Source of the DNA: Acanthaster planci
Taxonomy: Eukaryota > Echinodermata > Asteroidea > Valvatida > Acanthasteridae
Direction of reading: 5' to 3'
DNA length: 64,000 nucleotides
Assembly: GCF_001949145.1 (NCBI RefSeq)
Contig: NW_019091545.1
Span: 143,788-207,787, forward strand
The notes under the pieces were generated by a model. The model ran no database searches. It worked only from the letters and a program-made list of their open reading frames with translations, and had not been told where the DNA came from. Shown here one piece after another: positions 12,701 to 27,700 of the stretch. The stretch's first letter is position 1. Each line of letters opens with the position of its first letter. Position numbers and translations under genes: made by a program.

Positions 12701-15700
12701 AAATGAAAATGTAAGACAATCAGGTCTTGGTGGCACTCTAGCTTTGAACTCTCCCTAATCAAGCGCTCAGTCTGGATGGGTAATTAAGACGCTGCTCACC
12801 TTAATCCTGAGCATTCCAAATTCAGCAGACACATCTCGAGATTCCAACTTCCAAACTGACAAGGGGAGGGGCTAGACACTCATATGAGTATATTGGGATT
12901 ATTGTCACGAGATTGCCACTTGGCATGTTCTTGAAACCGCTTGTATTTTGCTGGATGCCTTGTAATACCAGCAGGCGCCATGGCAACCAAGACGTTCTGT
13001 ACCGGTATCAGTGCCTTGGGGATATATTGTAACGTGGATGGTCAACTCTTACATAATTACTTCTATGTATAGCACTTGGTGTGCAGTGAAGTGGATAAGC
13101 CCAGAATTGATCTCCAGAACATGTACATGTACTGTGTATATACATTTTTAACAGACGCAATATGATGTTACATTAATGGAAATTTCAACAATAGTTCTTA
13201 AAATCCCATTTAGAGAGAGCCTTCTGTTGGAACATCCTGTCCTGAATTTTCCACCAAGATTAGCTCAATTCTGGCAATCCAGAAACACGCACCATTACAG
13301 CGTCCGTAATATTTTTTTATTCCAAATTATGAATGCAGTCGTGGATTGGATTTTTTCTTGAGCAATTTGAAAAACCCCAAAACTCCATCTTGGGTTACCT
13401 CTGACTGTATTGTGCAGCAAGCCAAAGCTGAAACGGTGTACCCCTACAAGCTCTTGGTCCCCCGAGGCTGACAGAGTGTTACATGTAGCTTGTACAACGT
13501 GTGACATTAACACCCTTTTCATATCTTGGGCATGGATGGTTGAATGACTTTGAGGTGCCATATTTCCCTTCAGGAGCAAGAGGCGCTCTGGTTACAACAG
13601 GTGCGGATGGGGGGAATGGGTGCGGATGGGGGAGATTGGGAGGTCCCCTCCTCCCACTCTAAAAAAAGTGAAGAAAAGGTGAAAATTAAAAAAATTATTA
13701 CAGTTCAAGTGCACCAATACCATTGTAAACAATCTATGTCATGTAATGTTTCATCATTGGTTAAAAGAAAATCTCCGGCCTGACCCCCCACCCTGGAAAG
13801 ATTCCTGGATCTGGCCCTGTCCAAGTATCTTTTGAATTTTTTTTAGGTCCCACTTAAACCGGAAGTGTGATGTAGAAAATTGTTACAAACAGTATGCCTA
13901 TAATAAATTGTCCTCCTGAAATATTTGGCAGATTATCAAGGGTTAAAAGCTTCACGGAATCATATGTATTTTACATTTTCTTTGTTTTTTAAGCATTATC
14001 AGAGTTCACTTTTTGTTTACAGGTATTTAGAAGCTGGTAATGTTTATCTGCTTTTTTTTAGCCTGATGTAAAGAAACATGTAAATGTCCTTTGAGCGTGT
14101 ACATGTTTTATTGACTGGCAGTGACACAGTGGCAAAGTTGTGATTAGATTAGAATGATTAGACTTGTCCTATATTTGGTGTAAGTACGGTTTATTCAAAT
14201 GCATGTTCTAACATCATCGTTCAGCCATTATTTTGGACATGCAAGTCACTTATCATCCCCTCTGTGCTAATTTGCATATTTCATTTCATGAGCTAATCAA
14301 TTGACATTGTGCTCAGCAGGGCGGTATAATTGCATCATCTGTCTTGTTCAAGTTCAATCATTGATGGCATTCACTTGTCCCTAACCAAGGCTACAGACAT
14401 TCCTGTCTTCAAGTTGATTGGCTGCCCCCCCCCTCCGCAGACACTGTCAGGCCCGCTGTCCACACAGATTCCATTATTGATCTGGACATATCTGTACATA
14501 TAGATGTACATGTATACCCACTCCTGTTTCCAAGACTACGGACATGCAAGTGAGGTACCAGTACATGTACATGTACATCCATTTGCTGTTCTATTGGCAC
14601 AGTTTTGCCGTACATTGAACTGCCATGCTCAGGAATCTGTAGGCAGACAGACAGTTACTGTACATGTGTAATTGGGAATGCTGTCTGCTTATCACTCACT
14701 CAACAATCTGACAACATGTGGGCTACGCTACCATGCATTGTATAGGATGTAACACCAGGGATACTTGCAGTCTTTCCATATATTAGACCAGATGTCAGTT
14801 CTTAAGAAATCGGAAAATATCTTTTTACCGGTTCACTGGATTTAAATTGTTAAATGCACAGTCCCAATTGTCTGAATGAGCATGTGCACTGTAGTGTTCA
14901 ATTATACAAGTACGTATATGTACAAGAACCTAAGGGAGGCATTTGGTCACATGTTGTTTATTTTCACTCTGACAGTAACAATAAATAGAAATTGTTAAAA
15001 ACCACAAAGATGTCCTGTAAACTACATGCACTGTATGGTTCACAGCAGTTTTGATGCTTTTATAAACATCATTCCTGCAGAGTGGAGATCTGTCAACAAA
15101 CACAGGATGTGCCTTGGAAGGCAGGTTCCCTCTTGCGGGTTTGTGACAATACTGAGTTAGTACAGAGTTATCCAGATCACTGGGTTGAATTGAGTGTGGT
15201 GGTCATTTCACCTCCTTGATTTCAAAGTCTGTTTGTCATTTGCATTAGTTCCTACAGTTTCAAGACAGTTTTTCCTCTGCAAAGATAAACAGATTCATTC
15301 CAACAAGCTACTGCTAGTGCTAAATTCCGCACTTCATGGTTCATTTGCTTCGCTTGGTTTATATGGGTCCACTAATCATATTACTAAGGGAATGCCAATG
15401 AGCTTTGCAAAAAATGTTGCTCAGGCATTAGTCCATCCATTCTCCTGAGCCGGTCTGAAATGCACGTCTAAGACCGGCAAAGCACATACATGTATTTATT
15501 TCCATTCATGAATACCTTATTTAGTCTGAGAGTCAAACGAATTAGTCAATATATGATGGATTTCCAGTGATTTTTGTTGTAGAATTTTGCTTTCATTTTC
15601 CCGAACACCCCTGTCCATTTTATGGTATATTCCTTTTGCAAGTTATCCAATAGAATCTCCTTATATGTGGACTTGGCACGCGCATGGCGAGCCCCATTCA

Positions 15701-18700
15701 CACAGACTCATGACCAATCAGAATCGCATCCAAGTACCGGTAGCAGCGCATGGTTAATGCTGTAGTCGTTATCAAATGTCAAGACATAGTCAAGTTGCAC
15801 GCTTTTGAATAGGGAGACCATCTTAGGTATTCATGAATGACTGGTAATATGGTACACCAAGGATGCTCGGACATGTGCCCAGACAGCAGGTCTGACATTT
15901 CCCGGTGTATCTAGAGTCCCTCCCCTAGGCCGGTACATGTAGGCACAGATCTATATTGATTGGTTCAAGTCCATTGCCTCATGGCATGACTCAAGATTTA
16001 TTAGGTGGCTAATGGGATTATGCTACAAGTACATGCACATGTACACTGCTCCCTCTCATCAGTACTTGAAGATTGACAGTCTGTACATGGAAATTGACAG
16101 CTACCAGTAGATGTTTGAAGTGACATTTACAAAAGTGCACTGCACACGTACCGTACATGACTGATTGTGCTCGTGTTTACAGAAATTCCTCATATGCACA
16201 TGCTGCACACACTGCTCATCATTTACACATTCAGGTAGCAAGCTTCATCTTGACACAAAGTGTATAGTATGAACTTGTATGTCAAGTCCAATCCTGTCTG
16301 GGTTATTTAATACTTTGATTTTTTCCCCACATGTTGAAATGTTAAGAATTTTAGAATATACATGTACATATGTACATGTACATACCATACAGGATACAGT
16401 GCATGTACATGTACATGCAGGCTACATGTACAATGTATGTTTAATGGTCCTTGCTGGTACATGTGTTAATGCATGTACTTAGTGTTGTCTGGACATGGGT
16501 ACAATTTTGTTGACATTTGATGCATTAATATCATGGGAAATAATCCTTTTTACACCGCAGGGAAATGATCCACACATGGTTATTATTGACTACCACTGGC
16601 ATCTCTATGGAATTATGCAGTCTGACTGCAGGAGCTGTTTTTATTGCATTTTTTTCAGTGGCAGGATGCAATCTCTTGCATTCATGAATAGTACCCGACT
16701 CCCTTGGTTTAATTTCCCAGGAGAAATTTGAATTCTAGAGTAACCTGATCCTTGAAGACATCTCTCAACTTCAGGGAAATTACATGTAACTGCATCTAGA
16801 GAATTTGGCCCCCTGATGGGTTTCTAACTGCTGGCATTTCATTTCCTGTGGACTCTCTGCATTCTTCACTATGTTACCAAAGTGGAAAAACAGAAATTCG
16901 AAAATTCAGGTGACTGCCAAAAAGCAGAAAGGGAGGGGGGATTTATCAGATTTATTGAATTGTATCGGAGTAAATCATGCTAAAAAAACAGTATTTGATA
17001 TAATGAGAATTAGAAACACAGACTTTGAAATACTGTAAAAGAATATTAAAAGAAAATCACGGCCTTATTTCTTAGAAGACTTTTCCTTAACCTGCAGAGT
17101 AATATGCATTCCATTTCTTTGCTCTTCAGTGTGCCATCTTCTGTTCAAGCACAGGGAGCCCATACAGTAAACAGCGCAACAAACTCATTGCATTTGGTTA
17201 CTTGCTGCATGGTTTCATTTCAGCCAGCTGTCTGTTTGTTCCACTCAGTACTGATATACATGTAGCTTGTGGGGTGTGGCTACAAAACCGGGAACCTAAG
17301 GTTAGGAGAAATGTTTGCCTTACGACAAACATGTAGTTCTTTAAAGGGAATTAAAGTTCTGAAACAAAAATGTGGATTACTTGTTCTGCAGGCAACTTCA
17401 TTATCAAAGCGAAGAAAAAGTGAAAACCCGTCCGGTTCCCGGAAAGTCAAGTCCCAGCTTTGGAATGGCATTATCACCATCACGCTACTAGAGGGCAAGA
17501 ACTTAATCCCCATGGATGACAACGGGCTGAGTGACCCCTACATTAAATTCAAGCTCGGCAGTGAGAAATATAAGAGCAAGGTAGACATCCATTGTACCTT
17601 TTCTCTAGGGTTGGGCAACTTCCTGGCAGAATTGAATAGAATTGCTGCTAGGCTTAGAAATTGGAGTTGAATTCCGTAAGTGTACTTCTTCCAAGATTTG
17701 ATTCCAGACTGCACAGTTATTGCATGTAGTATCACATCTAATCTTGGAAAGTTACCATACCGGCACCTCCTTATTGTCTTGCTTTTGTTACGGGTACCGG
17801 TAGGCCATTGGTAGTGTTATAAAGATTGTCCCAAATTTTCTGCCAGATGTATTTGAAGTTGTATGATTCTGGAAATCTTCAATTTTTCATCTGGAAGGAA
17901 TCGGATACCGGGTACTTTGGATTTACTCAAATCTGATTTGCATCAACCTTTCAAAACTCTTCCCCCCCCCAAATAAAAATAAGGAAAAAATGCATTGTAA
18001 ATGCTTATATATGTGAATCAGGAGCAAATTTCAGTTTTGCTTGTTTATAGGGTCCTTTAGAGGACACATGCACATATTCAAGCCTATGATGAAGGCAAAC
18101 AATTAAGGCTGTATGTCTGCATGATTCTCAATAAATGATACTATTCTTAATCTTGTAGACAGAGAAGGGTACCCTGAATCCCAAATGGATGGAACAGTTT
18201 GACCTGAGGCTTTTTGAGGACCAGACTAATATGCTGGAGATCTCAGTGTGGGACAAGGATGTTGGTTCCAAAGATGACATCATGGGAAGGTCAACCCCAT
18301 TATTTTTTCATGAACAATCTTTTTTTTTGTTTGTATTTAGACTTTGAGGTGTGAAGGATCTGATTGGATTGAACATAGCCTTGGACATTTTCAGGCAACT
18401 TGCAAAGAGTAAAACTTGCTTGATCCAGCTTCTGGATAGCGCCCTCTATGGGTGATAAGATTCAGTTGCCCTGGCAAGACATCTTTGTGAATGCAGAGAA
18501 TCATGATACTGAAGCCATGTTGAACCAAGACTAAGTATTGACATGCTACTGTTTGTTGGCCCGAGGAATTTTGCTGTTCGTGCCATATTGTGGTACTCTC
18601 TAGAGATTGTTAGATGGAGAGAATGGAGAACAGAAATTGCGTGAATAAGATTAGCTTAATGGTTCAAGAGAAAAAAAATTGTTACAAGGCGAGTAAATAT

Positions 18701-21700
18701 CATTCAGCAATTTTTGTATTGGGTTTAGATCCAGGAAAGACTGTAGATGAAAGTGCCAAGGGAAATATCTTTCTAATGACAAATGTGTATTTTTTTAACT
18801 GTATCAGATGTCAGATTGACATAGCGAGCTTAAAGCGGGAGGAGACTCACCACTGTGACCTGGAGCTAGAGGATGGGGCGGGGACTTTGTCCCTCCTCCT
18901 CACCATCACCGGCACGGCTGGCACGGAGAGCATCTCAGATCTGGCCAACTTCAAGCACGACCCCAACACTGTCAGGATGCTCCACAGGAAATACGTAAGT
19001 CGCCCTCTTGCTATCGCAGCACAGTTACAAAAGGCCCCAAACATGTGCGTGTCAAAGACTTGGAAACTTGTATGACCAGTGGAAAATGTTGATAACTTAA
19101 AACTCACATGCCCTTCTGTAATGGTTTATAAACAGTGCCAGTTTTCACATCTTAGCTTTATTTTTGGCTGTGGCCCCCTGTGTAGATCAGTGTCCTTTGA
19201 GACCAAATGAGAATGCTGGAGTGGTGGCCTTCTAATAGATGGCACTCTACAAGAAAATGAAACTACATATATATTGAGCTGGGGAAATAATTCATTAAGT
19301 GTAAGCCACAAACTAAATCAGAGCTATTATGCTAGCCATTAGCACAGCCATTATGCTATCCATGAGCACCCATCCATTGGCACTTACGTTATTTCTAGCC
19401 ACAGCCACAACTTTCAGACACGGCCTGACTTGTGGCAGGTTCCACATTTGCCATTTCTGTAGTTAACAGTGCATGCACGTTATACGGTACCAGTGACATT
19501 AGAGTTTGTGTCTTGCAGGGCATTCTGAACAGCTTGAAAGATTTGAAGGATGTTGGCTGGCTTCAGATCAAAGGTGAGGGAGCTCATGTTACCATGGTTA
19601 CATCACCACTGTTTTACCATCATCTTCATCACTGTCCTCATCCCAAATGTCTGAAATTTAGCAGTGCATGTTTGGGCTTGTCGGAGCTGGGCACTGTTTG
19701 TGATTCACTCAATGACATCACTGTGATAATCACCACTCTTCTAACCCCACTCCCACCTGCATTGTGACCTCACACACTGTAGGCAGGTGTTCTGTTATCG
19801 ATTCACACCTAGGCCCTAATCACCCGAGAAAGTAATTACACCAAATGACATATTGCCCATGCTCGTGGCCATCATGCATGACACGTTACCATGGAAACGT
19901 ATTGAAAAAATCCCTCATATGCAAGGGGTTGAAATAACTTCACACTTTCCAAGATTAATGTCGCATTTAATTAGCAGCATTATTGAGACAAGAAACATAA
20001 AGCTTTACAATTTTTTTTTATATTTCCTACATTTAAAAGTAAGTTTATATAAATGGTATGATAAAAGATAACTCTTCAGGATAAAGGGATTCTTCTAAAT
20101 CTGCAGTTTCTATCTATTTTGGTGGTTAACTGAGTATAGCTTTTGGGTGTGTAAATGGGAAAAGTCCAGGCTGAAGTTTGAAGATAATTTAGACTGTTTT
20201 TAAGGTTTTTCTCAACCGTAAGCTGTAAAACATAAGGTAACGCAGCTGATTTTAAAACCCTTTACTTGTAAGTGTGCATGTCAATAATATTTCATGCCTT
20301 GGCATTTTCCTGCAAAATGTGAAAGGTGTTGTATGAGTTGATCATTTCGAGCATTTATATCAATTGTAAACATAGCCGACATATAGATGATTAATTTTCA
20401 GTCTGAAAACTAAAATTTTTCCAATTTCAAACAGTTTGATAGCAACCCAAAATATAAACATTTATCCCAATTCCATATTACATGTATATGATAGTTTTTC
20501 AACACAATAAGGAAATGATAAACAGTGCTTGGTTCTTTTTTCAGTGATCAAAGCACAAGGCTTAGCATCAGCAGACCTCGGAGGTGAGTGTTCACCATTT
20601 TGTGATGTCAAAAACAAACAGCTCTGTTTTTTTGTCCCGTTTTTGTTGCTGAGGTATATTTCTGTGGAGGACAAATCATTTCCTGAGGAATCGGTGGATT
20701 ATTGAATTTTCTGTCTTTTATGAGCACACTTTGTTTTCTTTCAGAATACCCCACATTTTTCTTTGATTTTTAGAGCAAGGCAAAAGGTGTTTCATTTTTC
20801 TAGGATTGATGTTCATGTGGTGGCTGATTGTGGAGGAAAGAACTGCTTTCCAAAAGTTGATTTTGCTTCGCTGTCCAGATTGTTGTAACTTTTCATAGGA
20901 CACCTACATGTATATGTTACACCTTCGGTACATACTGTGCAATTTCCAAAGAGACACTCCTCATAGAGAAAAGGATGATTAAAGTGTGGATTTCTGAAGC
21001 AAATTTGAATCTTCCAGATATTACTATTGTATTATTTCAAAATAATCCTTTTCCTGTAGGCAAGAGTGACCCATTTTGTGTCCTGGAGCTGGTCAATAGC
21101 AGACTGCAGACCCAGACCCTGTACAAGACACTCAATCCTGAATGGGGCAAAGTCTTCACATTGTGAGTTCATTTTTGTTATATTTGTGTCTTTGTACTAG
21201 AGAACACAGCTCAACTTCCTTCTAGAAATTGTAGAACTAATGAACTAACACAGAGTTTTGTTCACAGCCAAAATGTCTTCATCTATTATTGTGTCTGTTT
21301 CTGTCACAACTGAATAAGTTTGAAAATATAGAAAATAGGGTTTGGTATATTTGAATCAGCTTCCCCCAAAGAATGGCGAGGTGAAACTGTCTTTTCTCAG
21401 GGGAGCTGAGGTGGTTTTAGAAATACTGTATATATAAGCATAACAAATGTAATAAGAATGCATAAATTTATGAGTACCCTACTAAGGAATAAGGATCATG
21501 TTATGTCTGGACATTTAACACCATGGCAAAGGTGCGGGACAGTCCTCTGGCGGAAATGGCGGATGTTCAGGTTGCGGAAGAGGAATCGGGTTGGGACGAG
21601 TAACCCCTGAGTGACTCCCCTTTTGACCTTTCTGACCTTTTTGCCCTTTAATCCCTGGAGGTCCTCTGCTGCCAGTTCCTCCTCTCTCCCCAGCGACTCC

Positions 21701-24700
21701 TTGAGGACCTCTGCTCCCTGTTGCCCCTCGATTCCCCTTAGGTCCTCCTGGTCCTGTTACTCCACGGTCCCCTTTTGGCCCAGCTGCGCCTTGAGAACCT
21801 CTGCTACCAGTTGTTCCACGACCCCCTTTAGGTCCCCCTGGTCCTGTTGGTCCATGTTCCCCTTTTGGCCCAGCAACTCCTTGAGGACCTCTGCTCCCTG
21901 TTGCCCCTCGATTCCCTTTAAGTCCTCCTTGTCCCCTTGGGCCACGGTCCCCTTTTGGCCCAGCAACTCCTTGAAGACCCCTGCTACCAGTTGCTCCCCG
22001 ATTCCCTTGAGGTCCTTCTGGTCCTGTCAGTCCGCGGTCTCCTTTTTGGCCGGTAGCTCCTTGGGGACCTCCACTTCCATTAGCTCCTCGATTCCCTTTA
22101 GGCCCTCCTGGTCCTGTTGGCCCACGTTCCCCTTTCGGCCCAGCAACTCCTTGAGGACCTCTGCTCCCTGTTGACCCTCGATTCCCCTTAGGTCCTCCTG
22201 GTCCTGTTACTCCACGGTCCCCTTTTGGCCCAGCTGCGCCTTGAGAACCTCTGCTACCAGTTGCTCCACGACCCCCTTTAGGTCCCCCTGGTCCTGTTGG
22301 CCCACGTTCCCCTTTTGACCCAACAAGTCCTTGAGGACCTCTGCTCCCAGTTNNNNNNNNNNNNNNNNNNNNNNNNNNNNNNNNNNNNNNNNNNNNNNNN
22401 NNNNNNNNNNNNNNNNNNNNNNNNNNNNNNNNNNNNNNNNNNNNNNNNNNNNNNNNNNNNNNNNNNNNNNNNNNNNNNNNNNNNNNNNNNNNNNNNNNNN
22501 NNNNNNNNNNNNNNNNNNNNNNNNNNNNNNNNNNNNNNNNNNNNNNNNNNNNNNCCACGGTCCCCTTTTGGCCCAGCTGCGCCTTGAGAACCTCTGCTAC
22601 CAGTTGCTCCACTACCCCCTTTAGGTCCCCCTGGTCCTGTTGGCCCACGTTCCCCTTTTGACCCAACAAGTCCTTGAGGACCTCTGCTCCCAGTTGCACC
22701 TGGATTTCCTTTAGGTCCTCCTGGTCCTGTTACTCCACGGTCCCCTTTTGGTCCAGCAACTCCTGGAGGACCTGTGCTACCAGTTACTCCTTGGTCCCCT
22801 TTTGGCCCTGAAGTCCCACGTCCTCCTTTTGGCCCTGCAACTCCTTGAGGACCTCGGCTGCCCTGTGCTCCTTGATTCCCTTTAGGTCCCATTTCTCCTA
22901 TTGCCCCCCGAAGCCCTGGCAATCCATCCAGTCCAGGTGCTCCCATCTTACCAGGCAGACCAGCACCTTGAGATCCTTTGGGACCAAGCTTCCCCGGTAC
23001 ACCCCGAGCTCCTTTATCCCCTGGTGGTCCTGCCAGTCCTGCCTCTCCATTTTCTCCTTTGGGACCTGCAATTCCTTGACCAGGAACTCCCGGAATGCCT
23101 GGAATTCCTGGCTTTCCTGGAGGACCCACAATCACATGGCAGCAAGAATTACACCCCTCTGGATGGAAGGATGTTCCTGCTAGCGGGCCGTCTGTTATGG
23201 ATGGCGCTGGCTCTTCGGTCGCAACATGGCCAGGAAAGAGCAAAGACAAAAGAACAACAAGAAGCAGAAGCTTCACCTGCAATTAAAATAACACACAAGA
23301 TTAATGAGACAAAGTCCTGGAGATACAAGACCAAACAAGACTTAGATATCTGAGACCTTCATGAAGCAAGACCTGGACATCTGTGACTGAGTCTAGAGGT
23401 TCAACTTGAAGGCCGAGACTAAGGCCTCCAGGTCTGAAACCACTGCTGAGAGGACCAAGACCTGGAAGAGATTGATGAGAATGAAATCTGAAGTCCATAG
23501 AGTTATCTGAAGACATAGAGTAAGAGGTTTGACACCCGGATGGAGACTGAGATCTGGAGGTCCAAGACTGAGACCAAGACCTGCAGGTCCAGGGCACAGA
23601 CTTGAGACTTCAGGGTATGACTCTAAAATAAATTCTGGACCCGGAGGTGGTTTGACACCAAGATGGAGCCTTAGACCTAGAGATCCTGGACCCAGACCTC
23701 TGGACACTGCTGTGATTGACTTGACCAAAACTGATTTCAGCAGAATTGCTCTCAGGACTGGTCTGGAAACAAAGACCAATCACAGGACTTTACAACCTTG
23801 CCAACATGGCTGTTTCCACTTCTTGTCCTGGAAATAGGACAGAAAATACAATGTATGTTTTCTTCACCCTTGGTCAATCACAAGCCATTACACATTTCCA
23901 CGAAATATCACAGTTGATTTTCTGAACTAATTCATAAAATATCATAAATTCTGAAGTGATATTCATATACATATGCTAGATAAAAGCCCTATTTCCCTGT
24001 AAACTAGGAATGGATCAGTAGCTACATTGCATCCTTTAGATGTTCTATAGGTACCAACATGAAATGTCTTTTGCCAAGGAGACATCAAAGTTTTAGCACG
24101 CTATTAACTTTAATTAAAATTTAACATTTAGACAGTGCTTCCAAGCACATCCTAAGTCTTGATTAAAATGCATCACTCTGTGGGCAAGGGCTAGGATTTC
24201 TCCCAACTTTCTCAGCTCTGAATCTATTTTTCCCCATAGGTTAGTGTGACCTAGTGGTTAGGGTAACTCCCAATCGCAGGGTTAGGGTTCGAATCCTGCC
24301 ATGGGCGTACGTTTTGACCTCGGACAAGCCACTTTACCTTCACTTACCCCATCTTACCCTGGAGTATAAAGCGGTACCTATGAGGGCAGAGAGAGTCATT
24401 ATGTGGTTGGTTATTAACCAGGTAGCACCTGAAATGGTTGCGCTGACAGTTAAATACTCCCCAGGGAGTTGAGAGGATTTGTGGGATTGTTTCTGGGCCC
24501 AGTCAGCAGGAATCATTCAGAGCTCACTGAGAGCCCATAAGGTACTCGAGTGTTCTACATTGTATATGAATATGTCACTGTTATCCTTCTTCAGTCTAAA
24601 TCTGCAATGCAATAAGGCACATTTTTAGAAACTTCTTTGCCTTTGTCAAGGCATTTAGAGACTGCTGCCTGTTATTTTTAACAAAGCTTTATAATCAGTG

Positions 24701-27700
24701 GCATTTCCAGTGGGAGGGGGGGCAGGGGATTGGATTTTTGATTAAAGATTTTGATACAGGCTGAAGCCGCATTCGCTTTTGAATTTGCCTTCCTTGATGC
24801 CCGAAGTTGGATGCACTGCTTTTTATAACTGCTTAAAAAATGACAGGTCTGCAGTTGAACATTTAGCAGTTATCCAGAGCTGGGGGATTGACCAAGTGAA
24901 TCTCTGAAAACTGTATCTTATCATTTTCCCTGAGAAATTAGGTTTTTTTTTGTCAGCTGAGGAATGTTCAAATGTATACTGTCTACATATTGGCTTTATT
25001 CACAAGTGAGCCATCTCAATTTGAAAGTCGGAAAGCTCCTGTAACAAAAATGGATTGCCAATGCCATCCATGGGCTCCAATGGGTACATGTTGATACAAA
25101 TTATGGGTGAAAGGCGTGCCACCTTTGCTGGCCAAATGATTTTTTTTCTAAATGAAGCTATAGACAATTCTGGTGACCATGGTAATGTTATCCCTTTTTG
25201 TTTTTGCAGTGGCCCTCTTTAATTGCAGTAAGCATTGTAGCTGCTATTTTACAGTGCTAGTGGTCCATGACAGTCACTCCATACAAAACTCAACACAATG
25301 CTTAGCCCCATTCAAGGGGGCCATTAGGAGTGTCCGGTGAAACATTGGTGGATTCATCCACTACTGAAATTATAGACAAATAGTCAGGTTCCTTTCTATG
25401 TCAGAGTGTTCAATCAACAAAGTGGATTCAGGAGCACAGTTCAAAATGGCTATCTTGTAATAATAAAACTTACAAGAATTCTTACGTTTAAAGGTTAGAA
25501 TTGTCTGCTTGAAGCTTCTGTTGTTTCTGTTGCCATCCTAAACTTTTGAAATGTTAAGTCAAGCTGTGAACTTGAAATGAGAAAACAGTTTACCAGAAGA
25601 GTCTGTGATAACTCACCCAAGCCATCGTCCTTGATTCAGTTGCCAGTCTTCTCCTTGTTAACAGCATCAATCTCTTGGTGTTCAGAGCACAAGACAGCTC
25701 ATCTCATTGCACCAACAGACGAGGGCTTGTGTGTTGTATCCTTCTCAGTGTGCTGTGTTCTCTACTTTGGAACCGGAACTGAAGTTCCAGATTCAAAAGC
25801 CAAGGGGGGTGGGGGGTGCAGGTTTGAAGGGTAGTTGTGGTGAATGTTTGGTATCATTACAACAACAGATTTTAAAATTTTAGCATGTGTATGTTTCTTT
25901 TTGCCTGCCTTATTGTAAACTGTACCCAAATACTGTATTGTGCTCGTTTAAATTTCTCCAAATTAAAAAAACAACAGAACAAAAAGTACTGCAGTTTTTT
26001 TAACATGCAGATATTACATCCCCTTGTCAAAATAGAACAGTCTCAGGGTCATTTTAATTTTTCTTTTCTGTCGGTTATTTTGGACAGCTTTCTTATCAAG
26101 ATGTGCACCTGGTTTATTTCTTCCCGTGTTGGTCTCTGTTGATTTCCGTCATACGTGTATGTGGGACATCCGTACCATGTAGGCTTTTGAACCCGGATCT
26201 TTCTACGTGACCATTCAAGGTCTTTGTTCTTGACATTGCAGTACTTTCAACATAGCATTTTCTGTGTCCCTATTGACTGTGCACTCAAGTGCTGAATTCA
26301 GATCCTGTGTGTAGGAAAAGTATAATTAATCAGTTTAATGCTTGACATCCCTGTTCTATATAATCCCTACATGTACATTAGTTTGAGCCAATCTTAAAAA
26401 ACCCTGTTGCAGGAGCAAGATAATTACACTGTTTCAGACTTTAATAACATTTCAAGACTTTATTTATTGATTTCTACAATGCTGGTCTCTTTCTTCAGCA
26501 ATGTGAAGGACATCCACTCAGTCTTAGAGGTGACGGTATACGACGAAGACAAGCACGGCAGTCCTGAGTTTCTAGGCAAAGTGGAGATCCCGCTGCTGAA
26601 GGTGAGGTTCTACCATCCAAAACCTTACTCTATGGGTCATACATTAGAGCCCAGCCTCTGAGCTCTGTGCATGTATACCTGTGAAAAAATATCACACCAT
26701 GTCAAAATCTTGTATCTAGAACTAAGGTGTAGTTTTGGCTGGTGGGCACACACTGTTACTGTTAGCTCTAGACATGGCTTTAGGGTCCTTGTTACTGGGC
26801 GAATGGTAGACTTGTGTCTGGAAGGCCAAGAAATCTTGAGAGAACCAATATTTTTTTGAGAAATTGCAGCAAGATTTCTAGGGAGGTTGTCATTTATATC
26901 ATAATTGTTGTTGAGGGATTTTTATATGAGGATTTTTCTTCTTTGATGTATAAATGATGGTCTCCAGGGGCTCGAAAGGACAAACAAAATCACAGTTAAG
27001 CCTGCTTGGATGAGACTTGAACCAAAGGCCTCCTGTGAACTAGTGCCAATGTCTTAACTACTCGACTTGAATCTGATACAGCTCATTTATAGAATGAAAT
27101 ACAGGCATTTAATATGTCGTCAATTAGGAAACTGTAAATGAGTGACTTTTTTTTCCTCTCTGATCTCGCAGGTTAAAAACGGAGAGAGGAAGTACTACGC
27201 CTTGAAGGACAAGAAGCTGCGAAGACGAGCCAAAGGCGCCATCTTGCTGGAAATGGACTTGGTCTTCAACAGTGTAAGCATTTCTGCTCAGTCAAATTTC
27301 CTCTCACAAGATATCCATTTTCAGGATGTGGTATTGTGCGTGCATGTGTCAATTCCGGCTGATTGAAACGGACCATCTTTTTTCAGTTACAGTCTCCTGG
27401 AGTTGTCTGGGTAGCTTGATGACATGTCCAGAAATTTTGAAAAAGTTGACAAGATTTCAGGTGTCAACCAGCAGAAATGATTTACGCAAACAGTTTTTTC
27501 TGCATTGGAGAAGAGAGTTTCACAGAATGTGTTTTTTTTAAGTTTTGTGTTGGAGGGAACAAGGCGAATTAGATGTACACTTTACAATACACGTATACTG
27601 GGAAGATAAGAACAGCAATATTAAGAATTTACCAGCCTCATGGCAGCGTAGTTGAGATTAACTATTCCCTTATGTTGGCCACTTTTATAACTTGTTCTTT

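Larger units (their letters stand above)
9437..17391. other. Large MCTP intron (about 8 kb)
   Basis: No coding exon recognised. It holds the ACATGT microsatellite at 10302-10352, many single TACATGTA sites, and clusters of homeodomain-type (TTTAATTAG, CATTAATTA) and octamer-like (TTTGCATA) words near 9900-10030 and 14270 that could be regulatory. Confidence 0.6.

Noticed and set aside
21611-22174. + frame opposite collagen A
   Set aside because: Same reason: antisense of the collagen repeat.
24241-24310. Possible functional tRNA gene
   Set aside because: A and B boxes are present but no cloverleaf is seen, and a SINE body follows.
25577-25834. Open + frame, conserved in the copy at 48695-49042
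   Set aside because: The conservation is better explained by the 5' exon and leader of the collagen genes on the minus strand; the + frame has no recognisable domain or splice context.
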